A stretch of DNA of 64,000 bases from Mya arenaria (GCF_026914265.1 NC_069130.1:39859306-39923305), one strand, 5' to 3'. Counted from the stretch's first letter, positions 12,487 to 24,982 are shown. Translations and numbers: made by a program. The notes: a model not told the origin generated them from the letters alone.

Positions 12487-12906
12487 TTAAAAAATGTGTT
12501 TAATGTGGATATATTATGATCTATGTGTCATTGCATGTATGCACTTGCTAGTATTGCCTAAGAATTTGACCTCTGATATTTTATGTAGTAGTTAGATAAT
12601 ATGAAGTAAATTCTGTCAGAGTTAGTGGAACTAATGATCCATTCTTAATCATTGAAATGTACTAACAAGGCATCTCACAGTCTTATGTCTTTGTATGCCT
12701 TTGAGGTTATGTCTCCACAAATCTTTATCATGGCCTGACAGTCTGCTTTCTTTAATTTGTGTCTTTGTATTAAAAATATGTATTATTTTTAATACATATT
12801 TTATTTATAGTACTGCATTTATCTCCTATCGATTTTCATGTTTTATGTAACTTGAAACTTTCATTAAGTTGTAAAACATTAAATCTGTGAGAGTGTAGCT
12901 TTAAGA

Positions 12907-15900
12907 GAAACATTAGTGATTTTAGCATCAAACTTGTTTTATATGTTCTTTTTAAGTTCTAGGTTATTCTGTAATCATTAACCATCATTGTGCCATAGAT
13001 AGACCTGTGAAAAATTATTATAATGTACTATGTTATATTATTGAATAAAATACTGAACATGTTACGGTATGTTTGAATTTGGCTGATCATTGAGTAGTTG
13101 AGGGATTTTTATAGTCATATTTAGATTCCCACTGAACCTGAAAAGGTATACCATGAGGTTTTTTCATATCTACATTGTATATAACAGCGAGTGCTTTCCA
13201 ATGCTTTAAAAAGATATTTCATGAAATAAAACAGATATCTGATCATCTCAAACAGTGCACATATAAAAGATAATTTTTCGAAAATTTTCCTGTTCTCGCA
13301 TTATATTGAACTTTCAGTATGTACAGGGCTGGGACACAATATCATCGGTGCAATTTCCTTAATAAAATCACTTTCATATAGAATGTACAATCAAGTCATT
13401 TTATAGCCATCTTTTTGTGGATATAGTAAAAGAAAAATGTTTATTTCAATATCATGCTGCATGATGTTTCACCTTGTGAAAGAAGTGAATTTTGAGAATA
13501 TCATTTGAATATGATATTTCATTGTTTGAGAAAGTGACAATATCAAAAAATATTAAAAATATTTCCATTTTTATGAAATTCAATCCCCTCAGTGACAATT
13601 AAACAGTGCAGTGATACCTATTAATTGGTGACACACATTATTGAAAGAAGAAGAGAGGTAAGCACAGAGCTTAAACACAATGTCGATGACATAATTTCTG
13701 AAATGACACTACAGTTTCTGCATACGAATTGCTGCCTTTATCTATAAAAGTGATTAAATGGCATTCAACTTAAACCCCCGTTTCAATGTAAGAAAGCAAT
13801 ATTGTACCTATGGCTACATGAATTTGGCAGTCGAACGTTTTTACTTATAGGTACAAATTTGACTGACAAATAACAATTTGCAAATCATAGACTAATAGAA
13901 TATTTTATTTAAAAAATAAGGTAATGTAATGTAACTTTGTGAAAAGTTGTGTATACAGAACCTCATTTTATAATTCTGTCGGCCAATTCATCATGCGAGT
14001 ACGCTGAGGGTCGATCTAACGTGGAATTATATTTTGTATAATCTTTGCTTGACCGACCACAGCCTTTCCATTGAAATTTCCAGCAGAACAGAATAAAACA
14101 GATTTTCATGATCTTTTTTGACACCGAAAAATATAGAGAATTTCCGGTAAATGTGTATAACCCGGTTCCCGTAGCAGTTGTTACTCCAAGAGAAAGTGGC
14201 ATTCATGGTAAAACTCATTGCACTTTTTTTCTGCAAAATCCATAACGGCGGATTTTCTAGCGTCCAAATGACCTTTCTGTCGGCATTGGATTATCATATC
14301 TATTAAGACCTGGCAGTTTGTCCAAATCCAGGTGTAAAATAGTGAACAATATTACAAAAAAGGGTTTTCATCCAGCCGCAGTCAGCGTTGAAAGCCTATT
14401 TTACTCGTACAGACGGACGACCGCACTTCAATTAAGCAGACATGAACGTTTTTGTAACATGATGTTGTTTTTTTCTCAGAGAAAATGCCAAATATTATAG
14501 CATTTAAGGCTATTTGGGCTTTCATCTTTTGTCCAATGTGTTCTTAACCGCTCTTGAATACGCACCGAGATGGTACATCGGTTTAAACCGTTTCTACTCT
14601 TTAGCTGGTGCCTAGGAAAAGCGGATAGCCCTCACTCAGTTGTTATTAGCTGTAACCATTCCGATAGCATATGACTGATTAGCCTTAAACTTCTTTATGA
14701 GTTAAACGATACATTTCCAAAATGCCCATTCCCCCGTTTATTGGCCAGGTTTTAGAACCCGCTCTTGAACCTTTCTGCACGATCCGGGTGTTCACGACTT
14801 TTAGCAATCTACCATTCGAAGCATCTTGTAAGACCATACTTTAGCCCATTTAATTCGTGGGTTTATCCCTCAAATTGGCCATAAAAGGTAAAAACCGTTA
14901 TCGGGACTTTGCCGTGTATGTCAATTATACCGACACAAGACGTAAAAAACACCTTTTTCTCAATATTTTAAAGCGGCGGCACCTGAGATGACACGGATCA
15001 AGAGTGTGCGTCCGTCCACAAGTCTTGAGATCAAAATGGCCATATTTGAACAGTGCAAACCTTATAGGTGAACAAATTTCCAACCAGCAGAATTTAGTTA
15101 GTACAAAATATACACTTGGATCGAAGTCTGATTTTTTTTAACGTGGGATATTTAACATAAATATGGAAGTTGGTCAGGGTCACGAATGTTGTCATGGTCA
15201 AGTTATATTGACCTTCACGCATGACCACAGCCATTACTTTATCTGATCGAGGGTCTAGTTTAAAAAAAAGGAGTTAGTCAAATATGACAAATCTACCACA
15301 AAGCGGGAAGTTTACTCGGATCGAAGTGATTTGCGTGACTTTAAGGGTCGAGAAACCCTAGATCTACCTCCCTATGGTAAGTTTCAAAACAATCTCTCGA
15401 GGGAACAGACTGATCAAAACGGACATTGGGATATCAATTTTCAGAATTTGTACCTTGCTAAAATCATATGTAGCTTGTGTCAATAACTTGTTGAATTAAG
15501 TTTGATCCAGAATTAGGTATATTGTAAAATCACCACTTTGCTTTCCTAGTTATTTCGTTTTTCGTACTAGCTTTGCATTTATGTGTGTAATTATACCTAG
15601 GAATAGAGGGCTGCTCTAAATCTAAATATTTCTTACCAATGCTTAATTTTGTTATCTTTCGAGAGTACTTGATATTTTATTCTGTTTGTCTACTTGCGTA
15701 CATAATATGCATGTTTGGTTTACTCGTATTGTTTGAATATTATTGTGTTAAATGTAATTCATAATATGTGTCATTATTAGTATATATATCAATGTTTGCT
15801 CTTCATTTCATGGAGGAATAAAAAGTATCTATCAGGCTTACCTTTTACCTTTTGTGTATTAGCTTTTGACTTTGGCCAATGAGGCATTTATTACATTTTG

Positions 15901-16756
15901 TTACCATAAACGACTGAAAGTTTGTAATAATTAGCATTTTCATTTTTTTTCAATAATGAACATATCGGGGCAATGACTGTTTGATGTTAGCCAGCCTAGA
16001 ATTATCTACTCGCTCCAGTTTCTTTGCACGACTCCATATTCTAACTATTGTGCTTTGCTGGCAATGTTAACAGACATTGCGATAATAAACAATGGTACAT
16101 TCTAATTCTAAGGAAAGAATTCCGTCTGAAAGTCTCCAAACAGCAAATCTCATACATCACAAACATTACAGAAGGTTCCATACACATGTTCGTGTGAAAT
16201 TCATTAATTATGAGGCAAAATCAGAGACGTTCACTCAACAATGCTACAACGAACAACTAGACCCGTAATAAAATTTTATTATAAGATCATAAAACATGAC
16301 TTCAAGCATTTGATTTATAACAAATTATAACAAAACAGGAATTAAATGTTTTTTTATAAAATGAGTCCAAATAAAACAGTGTAATATATGTACTGTAACA
16401 TGTGTTCTCAGTAGTTACATAAGATGTTGTGAAACAGCACGTGAAGGTGTACTTATAAGTGTGTGTACAGCTTCCATTCAGTTTACTGCCGTCTTTTACT
16501 GCAATTATTTTAAAATCGTATATTATTCATACCTAGCTTTCATTATGTGCAAGGGGTACCCAGCATGTACACATACAAGTGGTATTTAACAATATCTTCA
16601 ATTACTTATGCAATATAGATTGTTATATCATACTTAAGAAACAATTTAAGTTAACATTCCACATTGATAAAATGTGTATAAGCGAATGTATGACCTTAAT
16701 TATTTGTACAGAATTGGGCAATTTCAGTTTCTTCTTCTAACATTTTTAGCTAAAAT
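12907..16756. other. AT-rich intergenic DNA, no gene recognised
   Basis: No exon chain or conserved protein block seen on either strand. Frames near 13963-14236 (minus) have no recognisable similarity. 14990-15430 contains short phrases common in bivalve interspersed repeats (GTGCGTCCGTCCAC, GGTCACGAATGTTGTCATGG) but no clear borders. Confidence 0.35.
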
Positions 16757-16761
16757 CTTTC

Positions 16762-17078
16762 AAGTGACTCTTATTCAAAATCAAAATATACACATGTATG
16801 AAACATACATTTCGACTGATAAACCTTTAACTACTTACTAAATAATGCATTTATGGAAAATATTGATTCCTGATAACAATATTGTAACTGTGTATTTAAT
16901 TCCTAAAATTAAAAATATTAAATGATTGGCGAGTGCTAAAAGATTGATTATGATCTTTATGTTTCCTGCAACCTTCTTTCAAATTCAACTCTGTATCCTT
17001 CATAAGAATCTTATTTTTTTATATAAAAAACAATCATATAAACTGTGGAATATCTAATTTGGGAGTAAAAGTGCATCT
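16762..17078. mobile_element. MITE second TTAA family, second copy
   Basis: Starts AAGTGACTCTTATTCAAAATC and ends GGGAGTAAAAGTGCATCT before TTAA. Interior shared with the copy at 12117. The left TTAA is mutated. Confidence 0.6.
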
Positions 17079-17489
17079 TTAAGCATAACAGAGATTGGAT
17101 TCCTATTGTAATACTTTAATCAGAATCATTCCTTACATTATCAAAATCTAGATATTGCAACAAATAATGGAATTCACCAGTTGAACATTTACAGTGTAAA
17201 CATAGTCTCTGCCTTATCTTTTAAAATCCACAAATGTTTCTTTTGCTGTTCTACAATTAAATAACAAAACTTGATATAAAGGGTTATACGATAATTGTAA
17301 ACATTTATCAACACTTAATTGATTATTATACTACATATAATACAATACATACTGTTCACTACAGGCACTAAGAAGAACTGATCAATCAAAATTATATTGT
17401 TTGACACCAACAGATTTATGAAAAGAATGTCTTTAGATCGATCCTTCTGGTTCCCTTTTGTTTATCCACATAAAGGATGAAGCACTGAG

Positions 17490-17830
17490 CTACAATTCCC
17501 TCCAAGCCTTCAGATTAAGTAGTTGCACATGCCGACACAAGTAGATTGGATGAAGACGCTGTGGAAAATCTGCCTCAAACCTGAAAGAGGGATATGAATT
17601 TCTATAACAAACATATTAATTCATAGCTTTATAGACAATCAACATTTTTCTTATGTAATTATATATATATATATATAAGATATTTATGCTTTGAACTTTT
17701 AGTTACAACCATGTAAATAATTATTAACATACATTAAAATCAAGACGTGATGTATTTCTGGTGGAACTTCTGGTGGAACTTGTTGACCTTTCTCAACAGC
17801 AAAGCTGGAAGCCAAAGTTGGAAGTCTGTG
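17490..17830 (-). other. Possible extra 3' exons of the SGNH-KDZ locus
   Basis: Two stretches follow good acceptors on the minus strand. TTTCAG precedes FERTDFQLWLPALLL (about 17838 downward), and TTTCAG precedes FEADFPQRLHPIYLCRHVQL ending WREL-stop (17490-17582). They share an F-E-x-x-F/D-F start, hinting at related C-terminal exons. No frame link to the upstream core can be shown. Confidence 0.25.
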
Positions 17831-18031
17831 CGCTCAAACTGAAACATACTAACAAACACAGCAGAAACCGAAAACAATTGCAGATGCAGTGATAATTACT
17901 AGTCAAAAGTATACGCAAATGAGAAAGTCAAACAAATATATATAAGAAGGTGAATGAAATATAAATTAAACATAGTTCATTTGATCATTTTATGATGCAC
18001 AGCTCTCTGAAAATCAAAGTTGTTATACATT

Positions 18032-18475
18032 TCATAAAAGCCCAGCTAGTGCAGTGCTGATTTTCCTCTTGTAAGCAACTCTTTTTCTCCTGTTCCACTC
18101 ATGAATAAAGAACTGAAGATAGAAACAGAAATGAGATTGTGTCATTTGTCTTGCTGATTTCTTCAGAATCTGGATGAAGCTGTTGAACTGTTCGCAGATT
18201 TCTGAGTTCACACTTTCAAATCCTTGAAGTCGAGAGCTTCTAAAAGAAGTAGAGCATTTGTGTGAATAACCATGAAAAATATCGTGAAAAAATCTAACAT
18301 TCTTGTAGTACCCACTCTCTCTGTTGAGGCAATATTCCTGTAAGTTACAGGCAAAGTCATAAAACACTGCTTGTGGAGGTTTGGCTAGATGAGAGTATAA
18401 TGAAGCTGATGGATCTTTTCTGCCTTCAGCCACTGTCATGTGGAATCCATAGCAATGACCAGTGATCTGGACAAA
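18032..18475 (-). pseudogene. SGNH-KDZ locus: transposase C-terminal catalytic half
   Basis: Open segment with GHCYGFHMTVAEGRKD, FYDFACNLQEYCLNRESGYY, FHDIFHGYSHKCS, and NSEICEQFNSF. The Asp of YDFACN (codon near 18358) and the Glu of EICEQ fit the second Asp and the Glu of an RNase-H-fold D-D-E core. The D-x-F-H-x3-H-x-C cluster is like that of KDZ transposases. Family naming is from memory of these motifs, not a search. Stop at 18032. Confidence 0.65.
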
Positions 18476-18489
18476 ACCAAAGAAACAAG

Positions 18490-19405
18490 TTAGATGTGCC
18501 GGGTGCTGATTGTTGTATTTTTAGAGTAAATCTTTCTGCATCGCTCAAAGTCCATAGCTTCATCATCATGGTCATTGTTTCTGCCTGCTCGGTCCTCATC
18601 TATCTGAAATTTGCGTACATTCCTCAGTTTAACACCATGTTCATTGAAGTAATAAGCCCGGCCCAGCTTCTCAGGGTTGTATGTTCCGAATTGAAAAGTA
18701 GCATCCTCTGGGGCATAAACTGGTAAGTTTAGAGACTCATTAGTAAGATGAACTAGAAAAAGTTTAATGTCATCAGGTAGAATGTTGTTATTGTTCAACA
18801 TTGATCTCCTGCAATCAAGTCCCGTATTTCTGGAGCAAATGATCTCATCTCATACATCTGTCTGTTAAACTCAAAATCTGAAAGATTTTCATTAGTTAGA
18901 AATTCCTGCAAGAAAGTGCATATTCTGGTGACAAAATGCTTGTCACAGATGCTGTTGTAGCCAACATCTTAAGGACAGATGCATAAGCTACTCTTTCAAA
19001 TTCTGACATCCCTCGAGTAAATCGCTGGAATGATTGATGAGCCTCCTCAGGTAGAGCCTGCATAAGTAAATTAATTCTATCATTATTTTCTGGAATATCT
19101 AACGGTTCAAATTCTGCAAACTGTAGTTCGGGCTATATTATCCAATGCTTCACGATAAGCAATCATCTGTCTCTTTTCAACTCCAGGCTTATTCTTCAGG
19201 TAACATCTGTCCATCCGTCGATGCAATGTTTGCTGTGTCTGTAAAGAACTATCAGGTGTACTTATTTCTGTGAAATTTGAATGACGGAAACCTACGCCAC
19301 TCTGGTTCCATCACAGCACAAGTCTATTAGGCTCATACCTACAAATGTCACATGGTTGTCTGAAATCAATGTTCATATTAGCTGCCCAACTAAACCACCA
19401 TTTTA
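18490..19405 (-). pseudogene. SGNH-KDZ locus: transposase core, frame-broken
   Basis: Similarity continues in changing frames: WWFSWAANMNIDFRQPCDIC, then a DGT at 19310-19312 (presumed first catalytic Asp), VGFRHSNFTEIST, EFEPLDIPENNDRINLLMQ with ALPEEAHQSFQRF, FLTNENLSDFEFNRQMYEMR, then NNNNILPDDIKLFLVHL. Frame breaks lie near 19405, 19315, 19288, 19125, 18905, 18805 and 18535. Nearly all are single-base slips rather than nonsense changes. Consistent with a decayed, not very ancient copy, or with assembly indels. Confidence 0.55.
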
Positions 19406-21300
19406 AAAAAAACTGTTGCATCCATAAACTTGGCCTTTGGGTCACGAGTTCTGTAAAGTTCATCCTTCATCTGACAGTATGCTGAAAAAGTGCAACCAGT
19501 TTTCATTACTGATGATGTAAACTCCCATCCTATTTCGTCACCTGCAGCTGTTTTACTACTAAAAACATGAATTGATTCACTCTGGCCTTCATTCCATGCA
19601 AGTTCACAGCGACTGTCGTCTATCGGGTTGTAACAGACTCTTTTGTAAACATCACACTGCACAGGCGCAAACTGTGTGTAAACTGTAAGAACTCGACCTA
19701 AAGGAATCAATTTCCCGTTTTCAGAGTAATCTGGATCATCATCTCGCTTCAACCATCCAGATCCACAGCAGCATGTATTGTCTGGCATATCTGGATAGAA
19801 ATTGGGACCCTTCAATGAACCATCAGCCTGCCTACTTAAGGTCAAATCATTCCATCCGTCACGTTTGATGATGTTACGCCTCAACATATCACTCTCTCTA
19901 GCTGCTGCTGGATGGCTGCTCTCACACTTATACTTCCATAGACCTGTTTCAGGATCAAAATTGTCATTAGTATCAACAGGATCACCATCACCAGCATCAT
20001 CATTTGTTTCATCATCTAGTAGTTGGTCATCTAAAAAAGTTTCATTAGTGGCATTTCTTTCATGCAAATCAATCCAGGATTCTGGATTATGTTTCAGCAC
20101 AAATAAATGTCTGCAAAGATTGGAAGAATTCAAGTTATTTAAATATCGTTTGTGTCCCTTCTTTGATTGACACTCGCCATTGTGACAGGTCACAGTATAA
20201 TTTGCTTTGGCCTTGTTGTGACTCAGTGATAAAAAAACAGGTTTAGTCTCTCCTTCTGCCAAAACTGAAAATTTCCGTGTACCATTAAAGTCACTTAATT
20301 CAATCAAATCCTTGCCAGCACACTGCTTTCCCTCCTGAACAAATTTACGGGTTTTGGTTTCTGTAGCCCTTTCATCTATCTGTAGATTTGGAAGAACAAT
20401 ACACTTAAGGAATGTACAGTGCATGCAGCTATTCCTGTTTGAATAATTTAGAGTTTGGCTATGAGCTATATCAAATAAAGTTCTATATATACTGCAGGTA
20501 CAATGGAAGTAGTCTCCAGATTCTTGTTTTAGCCAAGTGGTATAAACATACACTTCTTTTCTTAAAGAACCAGAATCATTATAATCATTCATACAACATA
20601 TCATGGTGTCTTCCTCAGCTACCTGAATATATATCTTTCCATCCTCTATTAAATCAATAGAAAATTGTTCATACATAGATTTTTTTGATTCCTGCATAAC
20701 ACTCAATGGCTCCACATCTTTTGTCACCTTCACAGAGGCTGTGCTTTTCCTCTTCTTAGATGGCCTCTCTAGTGCAGGAATTTCTAAAACCTCACATTGA
20801 ACCGCATTTAAATCTGGGTAATATGTTCTATACTTAGTGAAAATTGTATTAATTTCATTCTGCAGAAAGAGACTGAAAGTAAGATATCTAAGTGATGTTC
20901 TGAGTCGAGGTTTTTTCTTGTTTATGAAGTTGGATGCAAATTTTGGATCACCTTTGAATAGTTCGGTTTTTCTTTTGACGTCACCTGGTAAACAATTTAA
21001 TGCCTTTGACTGACTTAAAAGGGTTTCTTCTCCTTCATATTGCTGCTGAAATATTTCCCTCGAGTTTCGAGGAACCTGTTCCAATTTTGAGTGCCTAAAA
21101 TCTAAAAGCAAAGCTTGAAGACGGTCTTCCTTTCCTGCAGTACAAGCATCCATAAACTTGGCAGTTGAGGTTGAAGAAAAGGGCAAAATTGATACTGCAA
21201 AGGATAAACAATTAATATTATCAGTGTCCTTCATTTGTCTTGTATCAGCAATACCTGGAATGAATTTTTGCTTAAAGAAATCATTAAGTCTGCTGCTGGC
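19390..21300 (-). pseudogene. SGNH-KDZ locus: SWIM and Cys-rich domains of transposase
   Basis: Open for over 600 codons. Counting from the Met at 21234: a nuclear-localisation-like PSKKRK near 158-163; a SWIM motif C245-x-C247 with C270-x-H272; a second SWIM-like set C350, C355, C374-x-H376; an acidic linker (405-425); and a Cys-rich module (CCCGSGW at 488, C527, C534, C543) of the sort found before KDZ transposase cores. It ends at a frame break in a T8/A4 run near 19405. The following frame reads WWFSWAANMNIDF, a conserved-looking continuation. Confidence 0.65.
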
Positions 21301-22100
21301 TTATATGTATTCGGCTTTTCCTTTTTATCTTTTATATGATCAGATTCCATGTTCTGTATATCTTCCACTGTTAATGTATTATGCAAAAACATATTATTGT
21401 CAGTGTAATGAAATGTATCTTTGATTTCTTGCAAATATTTCTGTTCCATTAGGCCAGCATACACTCCAGACTCAACATAGCGGATGTACAGATATTCAGC
21501 ATTGTCTACAATGATTTTAAATACATGACAAACAAAAACACCTTTGGTGCAGGTTTTGGCTGATGCTAATAGAGCAGTGTCATATTCTAACTTAAGAAAA
21601 CTTAGTTTTTTGCAATCAACAATTCCTTCTTCTAAAATCAAATTCAGAAATAAGTTCTGCATAGTTATGGCATGAGAACAGAATTGTAAATTTGTCAGCA
21701 AGATACTTGACCATTCATTTGGAAATGTACAGGAAGCTTTTCTTTTTACAGGCTTTAACTTAGTTCCAGAATGAGAATTTGAACTTAATTCAGGACGTGA
21801 AGTTTGGACAAAGTGGAATTGATATTTTCCACCATGGAACTGCCTGTGCTTGCGGACTTTTGGATCTGGACTTAAAAGTGAATCAGTGTCATTTTCCTCA
21901 AATTTACCATTATAATCTGACCAGTCTTCACCTAACAAAAGTCTTTTTTCAAGAATTTTTTTCTCAATATTTAAGAAATTTTTAGTATAATGATTACTTT
22001 CCAAATCCAGTGTACACAGGTGGTCGCTCATTGTGTAGGATTTGTTTGTCGGCATGTCCAGGTAGTCCTCATCAAACAGTAACAACTTCAGCTTGCTTCT
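21231..22100 (-). pseudogene. SGNH-KDZ locus: N-terminal part of transposase region
   Basis: Begins after acceptor TTTTACAG at 22101 with SKLKLLLFDEDYLD and stays open to a stop at 21231. It contains a region rich in Leu and acidic residues and a predicted beta-rich stretch (GVFVCHVFKIIVDNAEYLYI). Near 21231-21297 the similarity moves to another frame (RLNDFFKQKFIPGIADTRQ) that leads into the next segment. No short intron I tried rejoins the two frames, so this is scored as a frameshift. Confidence 0.6.
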
Positions 22101-22200
22101 CTGTAAAAGACATTGAATATTTGTGAGTGAAATATTGCTGAAAAAGACTCCTTTATTTCCACATTGAGTTCAAATATGGAAACTATTGAAAAGGTCTTAC

Positions 22201-22302
22201 CAGGTGTTTTGGACAGAAGCGTAAATCAGTGGTTTCTGGGTCGATTCTTTTTTCTGGGAGATATTCCAGCCAATCATCTAGGGAAGGAAAGGTGATTCTG
22301 TC
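22201..22302 (-). CDS. SGNH-KDZ locus exon 14
   Basis: Thirty-four codons: RITFPSLDDWLEYLPEKRID, then TTDLRFCPKHL. Phase 0 at both ends. Acceptor TATTTAG, donor GTAAGA. No named domain, but a D-D-W-L-E-Y-L-P segment leading into the transposase looks like a conserved element linker. Confidence 0.65.
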
Positions 22303-22520
22303 CTAAATAAAAAATCATTTGGGAAATAAAATTGACAGAAAGATGTCTAACAGTGTCATACATGAACACAAGGGAATGAAACAGCTAATTATTTATTGCT
22401 CAGTAGGTTAAGGAGATCATCATGGCTATTGATAAACCCTGTCATTACATTTTTAATTTTCTATTTAGTGTTATAAACATGCAAAAAAGTTAAACATTAC
22501 AAAAAATTTTTGCACCATAC

Positions 22521-22697
22521 ATCAAAGAAGTGGTCGTGTATAATGTGTAACTCCAGGTCTTCGTAGCTCGTTCGCTGAAATCCATTGCATTGCGCCCATT
22601 TGCATTCCTCTTCTCGTCCATGTTGTCGCAGGTGTTGTCCCATTCTGGTTGTTGTTAGCCCGATGAATCCACAATTATTCCATTCACAGTGATAGGT
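22521..22697 (-). CDS. SGNH-KDZ locus exon 13: two C2H2 zinc fingers
   Basis: Fifty-nine codons. Finger 1 is TYHCEWNNCGFIGLTTTRMG followed by QHLRQH: C475-x4-C480-x12-H493-x3-H497. Finger 2 has CKWAQC then LELHIIHDH: C503-x4-C508, H522, H525 or H527. The wide x4 Cys spacing recalls GLI-type fingers. In frame directly after the 2A motif, so it would form the N-terminus of the downstream product. Acceptor CCCCAAG, donor GTATGG. Confidence 0.8.
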
Positions 22698-23008
22698 CTT
22701 GGGGACAAAAACAGAAGAAATTTGTTTATATGGTAAATAAATCATTTAATTTTTTCTGAATTATTACCTTCATTCAGACCATAGAAAATGCAAAATTTTT
22801 ATTACAAATCTGTTATATTGCATGTTTCTTAATATTAGTCATTAAAGCAAGACCAGTTTAAACTGTTTTATTTTTTTAAATGTCATAAACAAACTTTAGG
22901 ATAACATGCAGAAGATGAAGGTTGGCACTTAACTTAATAATAGTAACTTTATATTTCATAAATTTTGATCTCTTCATTATTTTCATGTTAACATATTTTA
23001 TAACTCAC

Positions 23009-23091
23009 AGGTCCAGGATTTTGCTCAACATCATTTGATAAAAGTAATTTTAATTTGGAGAAATCGGCGTGATCTGCGATATCCAATTCAT
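23009..23091 (-). CDS. SGNH-KDZ locus exon 12: 2A-like ribosome-skipping motif
   Basis: Encodes ELDIADHADFSKLKLLLSND then VEQNPGP. The tail DVEQNPGP fits the 2A consensus D-(V/I)-E-x-N-P-G-P, preceded by a Leu-rich stretch as in known 2A peptides; the residue before the Asp is Asn rather than the common Gly. 2A motifs make the ribosome skip the Gly-Pro bond, giving two proteins from one mRNA. The exon ends exactly after the final Pro codon, with an excellent GTGAGT donor. Predicted break between G470 and P471. Activity is inferred. Confidence 0.85.
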
Positions 23092-23241
23092 CTGTAAGAA
23101 AATCACAAATTTCTGAATTCATGTACACTTGAGCCTTAATAACTTTTATTTTTACACAGATATTAAGTTGATAAGTAAGTGTTGACAAAAAGAAGCATGA
23201 ATAACATGAAAAAATTATATAAACAATGTTTGATTTAGTAC

Positions 23242-23356
23242 CCAAGAAAGAAATTAAACCTTGATGGGGAGGTGAAGTTTTTTCTACAGGGTTCAGGCTG
23301 GATGTTGAAATGGTGCTCTTCGAGTTTGGCTGACTTCTGCTGCTCTTCGTTGATTT
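23242..23356 (-). CDS. SGNH-KDZ locus exon 11
   Basis: Ser/Lys/Pro-rich linker (KSTKSSRSQPNSKSTIS, then NPVEKTSPPHQGLISFL). Acceptor GAACAAG, donor GTACTA, phase 0 in and 1 out, which joins exon 12 as FLDELDIADH. A second frame (EINEEQQKSAKLEEHHFNIQ) is also open but meets a stop when joined to exon 12. Confidence 0.6.
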
Positions 23357-24402
23357 CTTGTTCGTAAATTGTAATAAAATAATTTCATTAAACATTAATA
23401 TCCATTTTTATTATTTTAACATTAAAATTACCCTAATGGAAAGTTCATTATATATAGATGATGCTTGTTTTGTTTTTCAATGTAATATTGTAATTTATTT
23501 CACTGAACGAGCAAGATAAATGTCATTTCAGAAAGGATATCATAAATTTATAATTTGAGTTCCTGGACCCTGTTTGCACTAAAGTATGGTTTTGACATTA
23601 AAACTGACTAAAATTCAGAACAGTGTAAATAACCATTTTGTTTTACTGATAAATTTCTTTTATTAGACAGAAAGCACATAATGAATATTACATATTAATC
23701 TGTCATTTTTGGCATTAATTCAATTAAATTTGATTAACATTACAATGAATTGACAATTATTGACAAGCAAGAATCATTGATTATCTAATGAGCATTAAGA
23801 TTCAGTAAATAAACAAAACTAATGCATATATACAATTATAAACATATCTTTCACTGGGGATGAGGGGAATGTCACATAGAGAAAGTAGACAATCCAATGT
23901 ATCTTACGCCAATATAAATTTATTGCCACATTTTCATCAAATTCTTGTTTTAAATAGTGGTTTGGGTTGTGTGTTTTTTATAAATGACTGTATCACATTT
24001 GGATATGTGTTCATGGCTCTGTCTTATTGCATAACACAATGTAACAATCCTCCCTTTTTACATGTAAATGTTTACATCAACACCAGCTGGTATCAATTTA
24101 AACTGTTTCCAATGCCTGACAAATATGCAAGACGGTTAGACCCGTGTTGAGCATTTTTATATCAGTCAATAAATTTAAGGGGCCAGGGGGAAATTTCCGA
24201 AAAGGGGGTGGGGGATCAAAATATACCAATTTAATCATAGCCACCTTATTAAAACTTACAAAGTAGTCATGTAAGAAATGAAGATGCCAATGACTATGAA
24301 AAATTTATTATACAATGTATAATTATAAACTAAGAGGTAAAACTCATTCACTGATATAAAAAAAACTTGTTTACCGTACTACTCAGTAAATATCTAACAT
24401 AC

Positions 24403-24537
24403 CCGATGACAGAAAGAATTGTCAGTGTTCTTCTTGTATTTGGTCCCTCCAGGTACATGGCGTCGACAGAAATGGTCCAGTAGGAAATCTTCTCTAGAAC
24501 ACTTCACTGGGCATAGGGGGCAGTCAAACCATGTCTG
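24403..24537 (-). CDS. SGNH-KDZ locus exon 10: C2H2 zinc finger
   Basis: Forty-five codons with FDCPLCPVKCSREDFLLDHF and CRRHV: C366-x2-C369, then H382-x4-H387, a C2H2 finger likely to bind nucleic acid. Phase 0 at both ends. Acceptor ACTGTAG, donor GTATGT. Confidence 0.75.
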
Positions 24538-24901
24538 CTACAGTTAACGGACACAATGCATTCAATATTTCTTGCTTCAAGTTATAAAATGAGGTTTTTA
24601 CAATTCACTTCGTAATATTGCACGTTAAAACATTTCAACAGAAAGCATCAAAGCAATACACCAAAACATTCTTAGAAATAAATAGAAAAAAAATATGATA
24701 ATAATAATAATGCAAACTCAAGGGCTATAACTCTGATTTTACTAAATGAAGCTGGGAATGAAATCCTCATAGATTAACAAAGGCATTGGTTTTGCATTTG
24801 CCTACCCTTTTTTTATTAAATTATTGGAAAACTGAATTGTATTTAATTTAAATGATGCTGCAATTTGTTACAAATTGCAATTTCATGTAGCATGTTCTTA
24901 C

Positions 24902-24982
24902 CTTGTTTATCTTCTTAACTCCAGTCATTGTAGAGCAGACAGGTAGGCGCTTCTTTGTGGTAATGGCGTCTTCTTTCGTGCA
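24902..24982 (-). CDS. SGNH-KDZ locus exon 9
   Basis: Twenty-seven codons, CTKEDAITTKKRLPVCSTMT then GVKKINK, phase 0 at both ends. Acceptor ATTTAG, donor GTAAGA. Basic linker before the first zinc finger; no domain recognised. Confidence 0.65.

Noticed and set aside
19802-20170. Plus-strand frames opposite the transposase (also 20412-20660, 21158-21424)
   Set aside because: Shadows of the minus-strand coding sequence, which has the zinc-binding motifs.
21180-21245. Short intron (CAG/GTATTG to TTTGCAG) to explain the frame change in the transposase
   Set aside because: It would join phase 0 to a frame needing phase 1, so it does not restore reading. A frameshift fits better.
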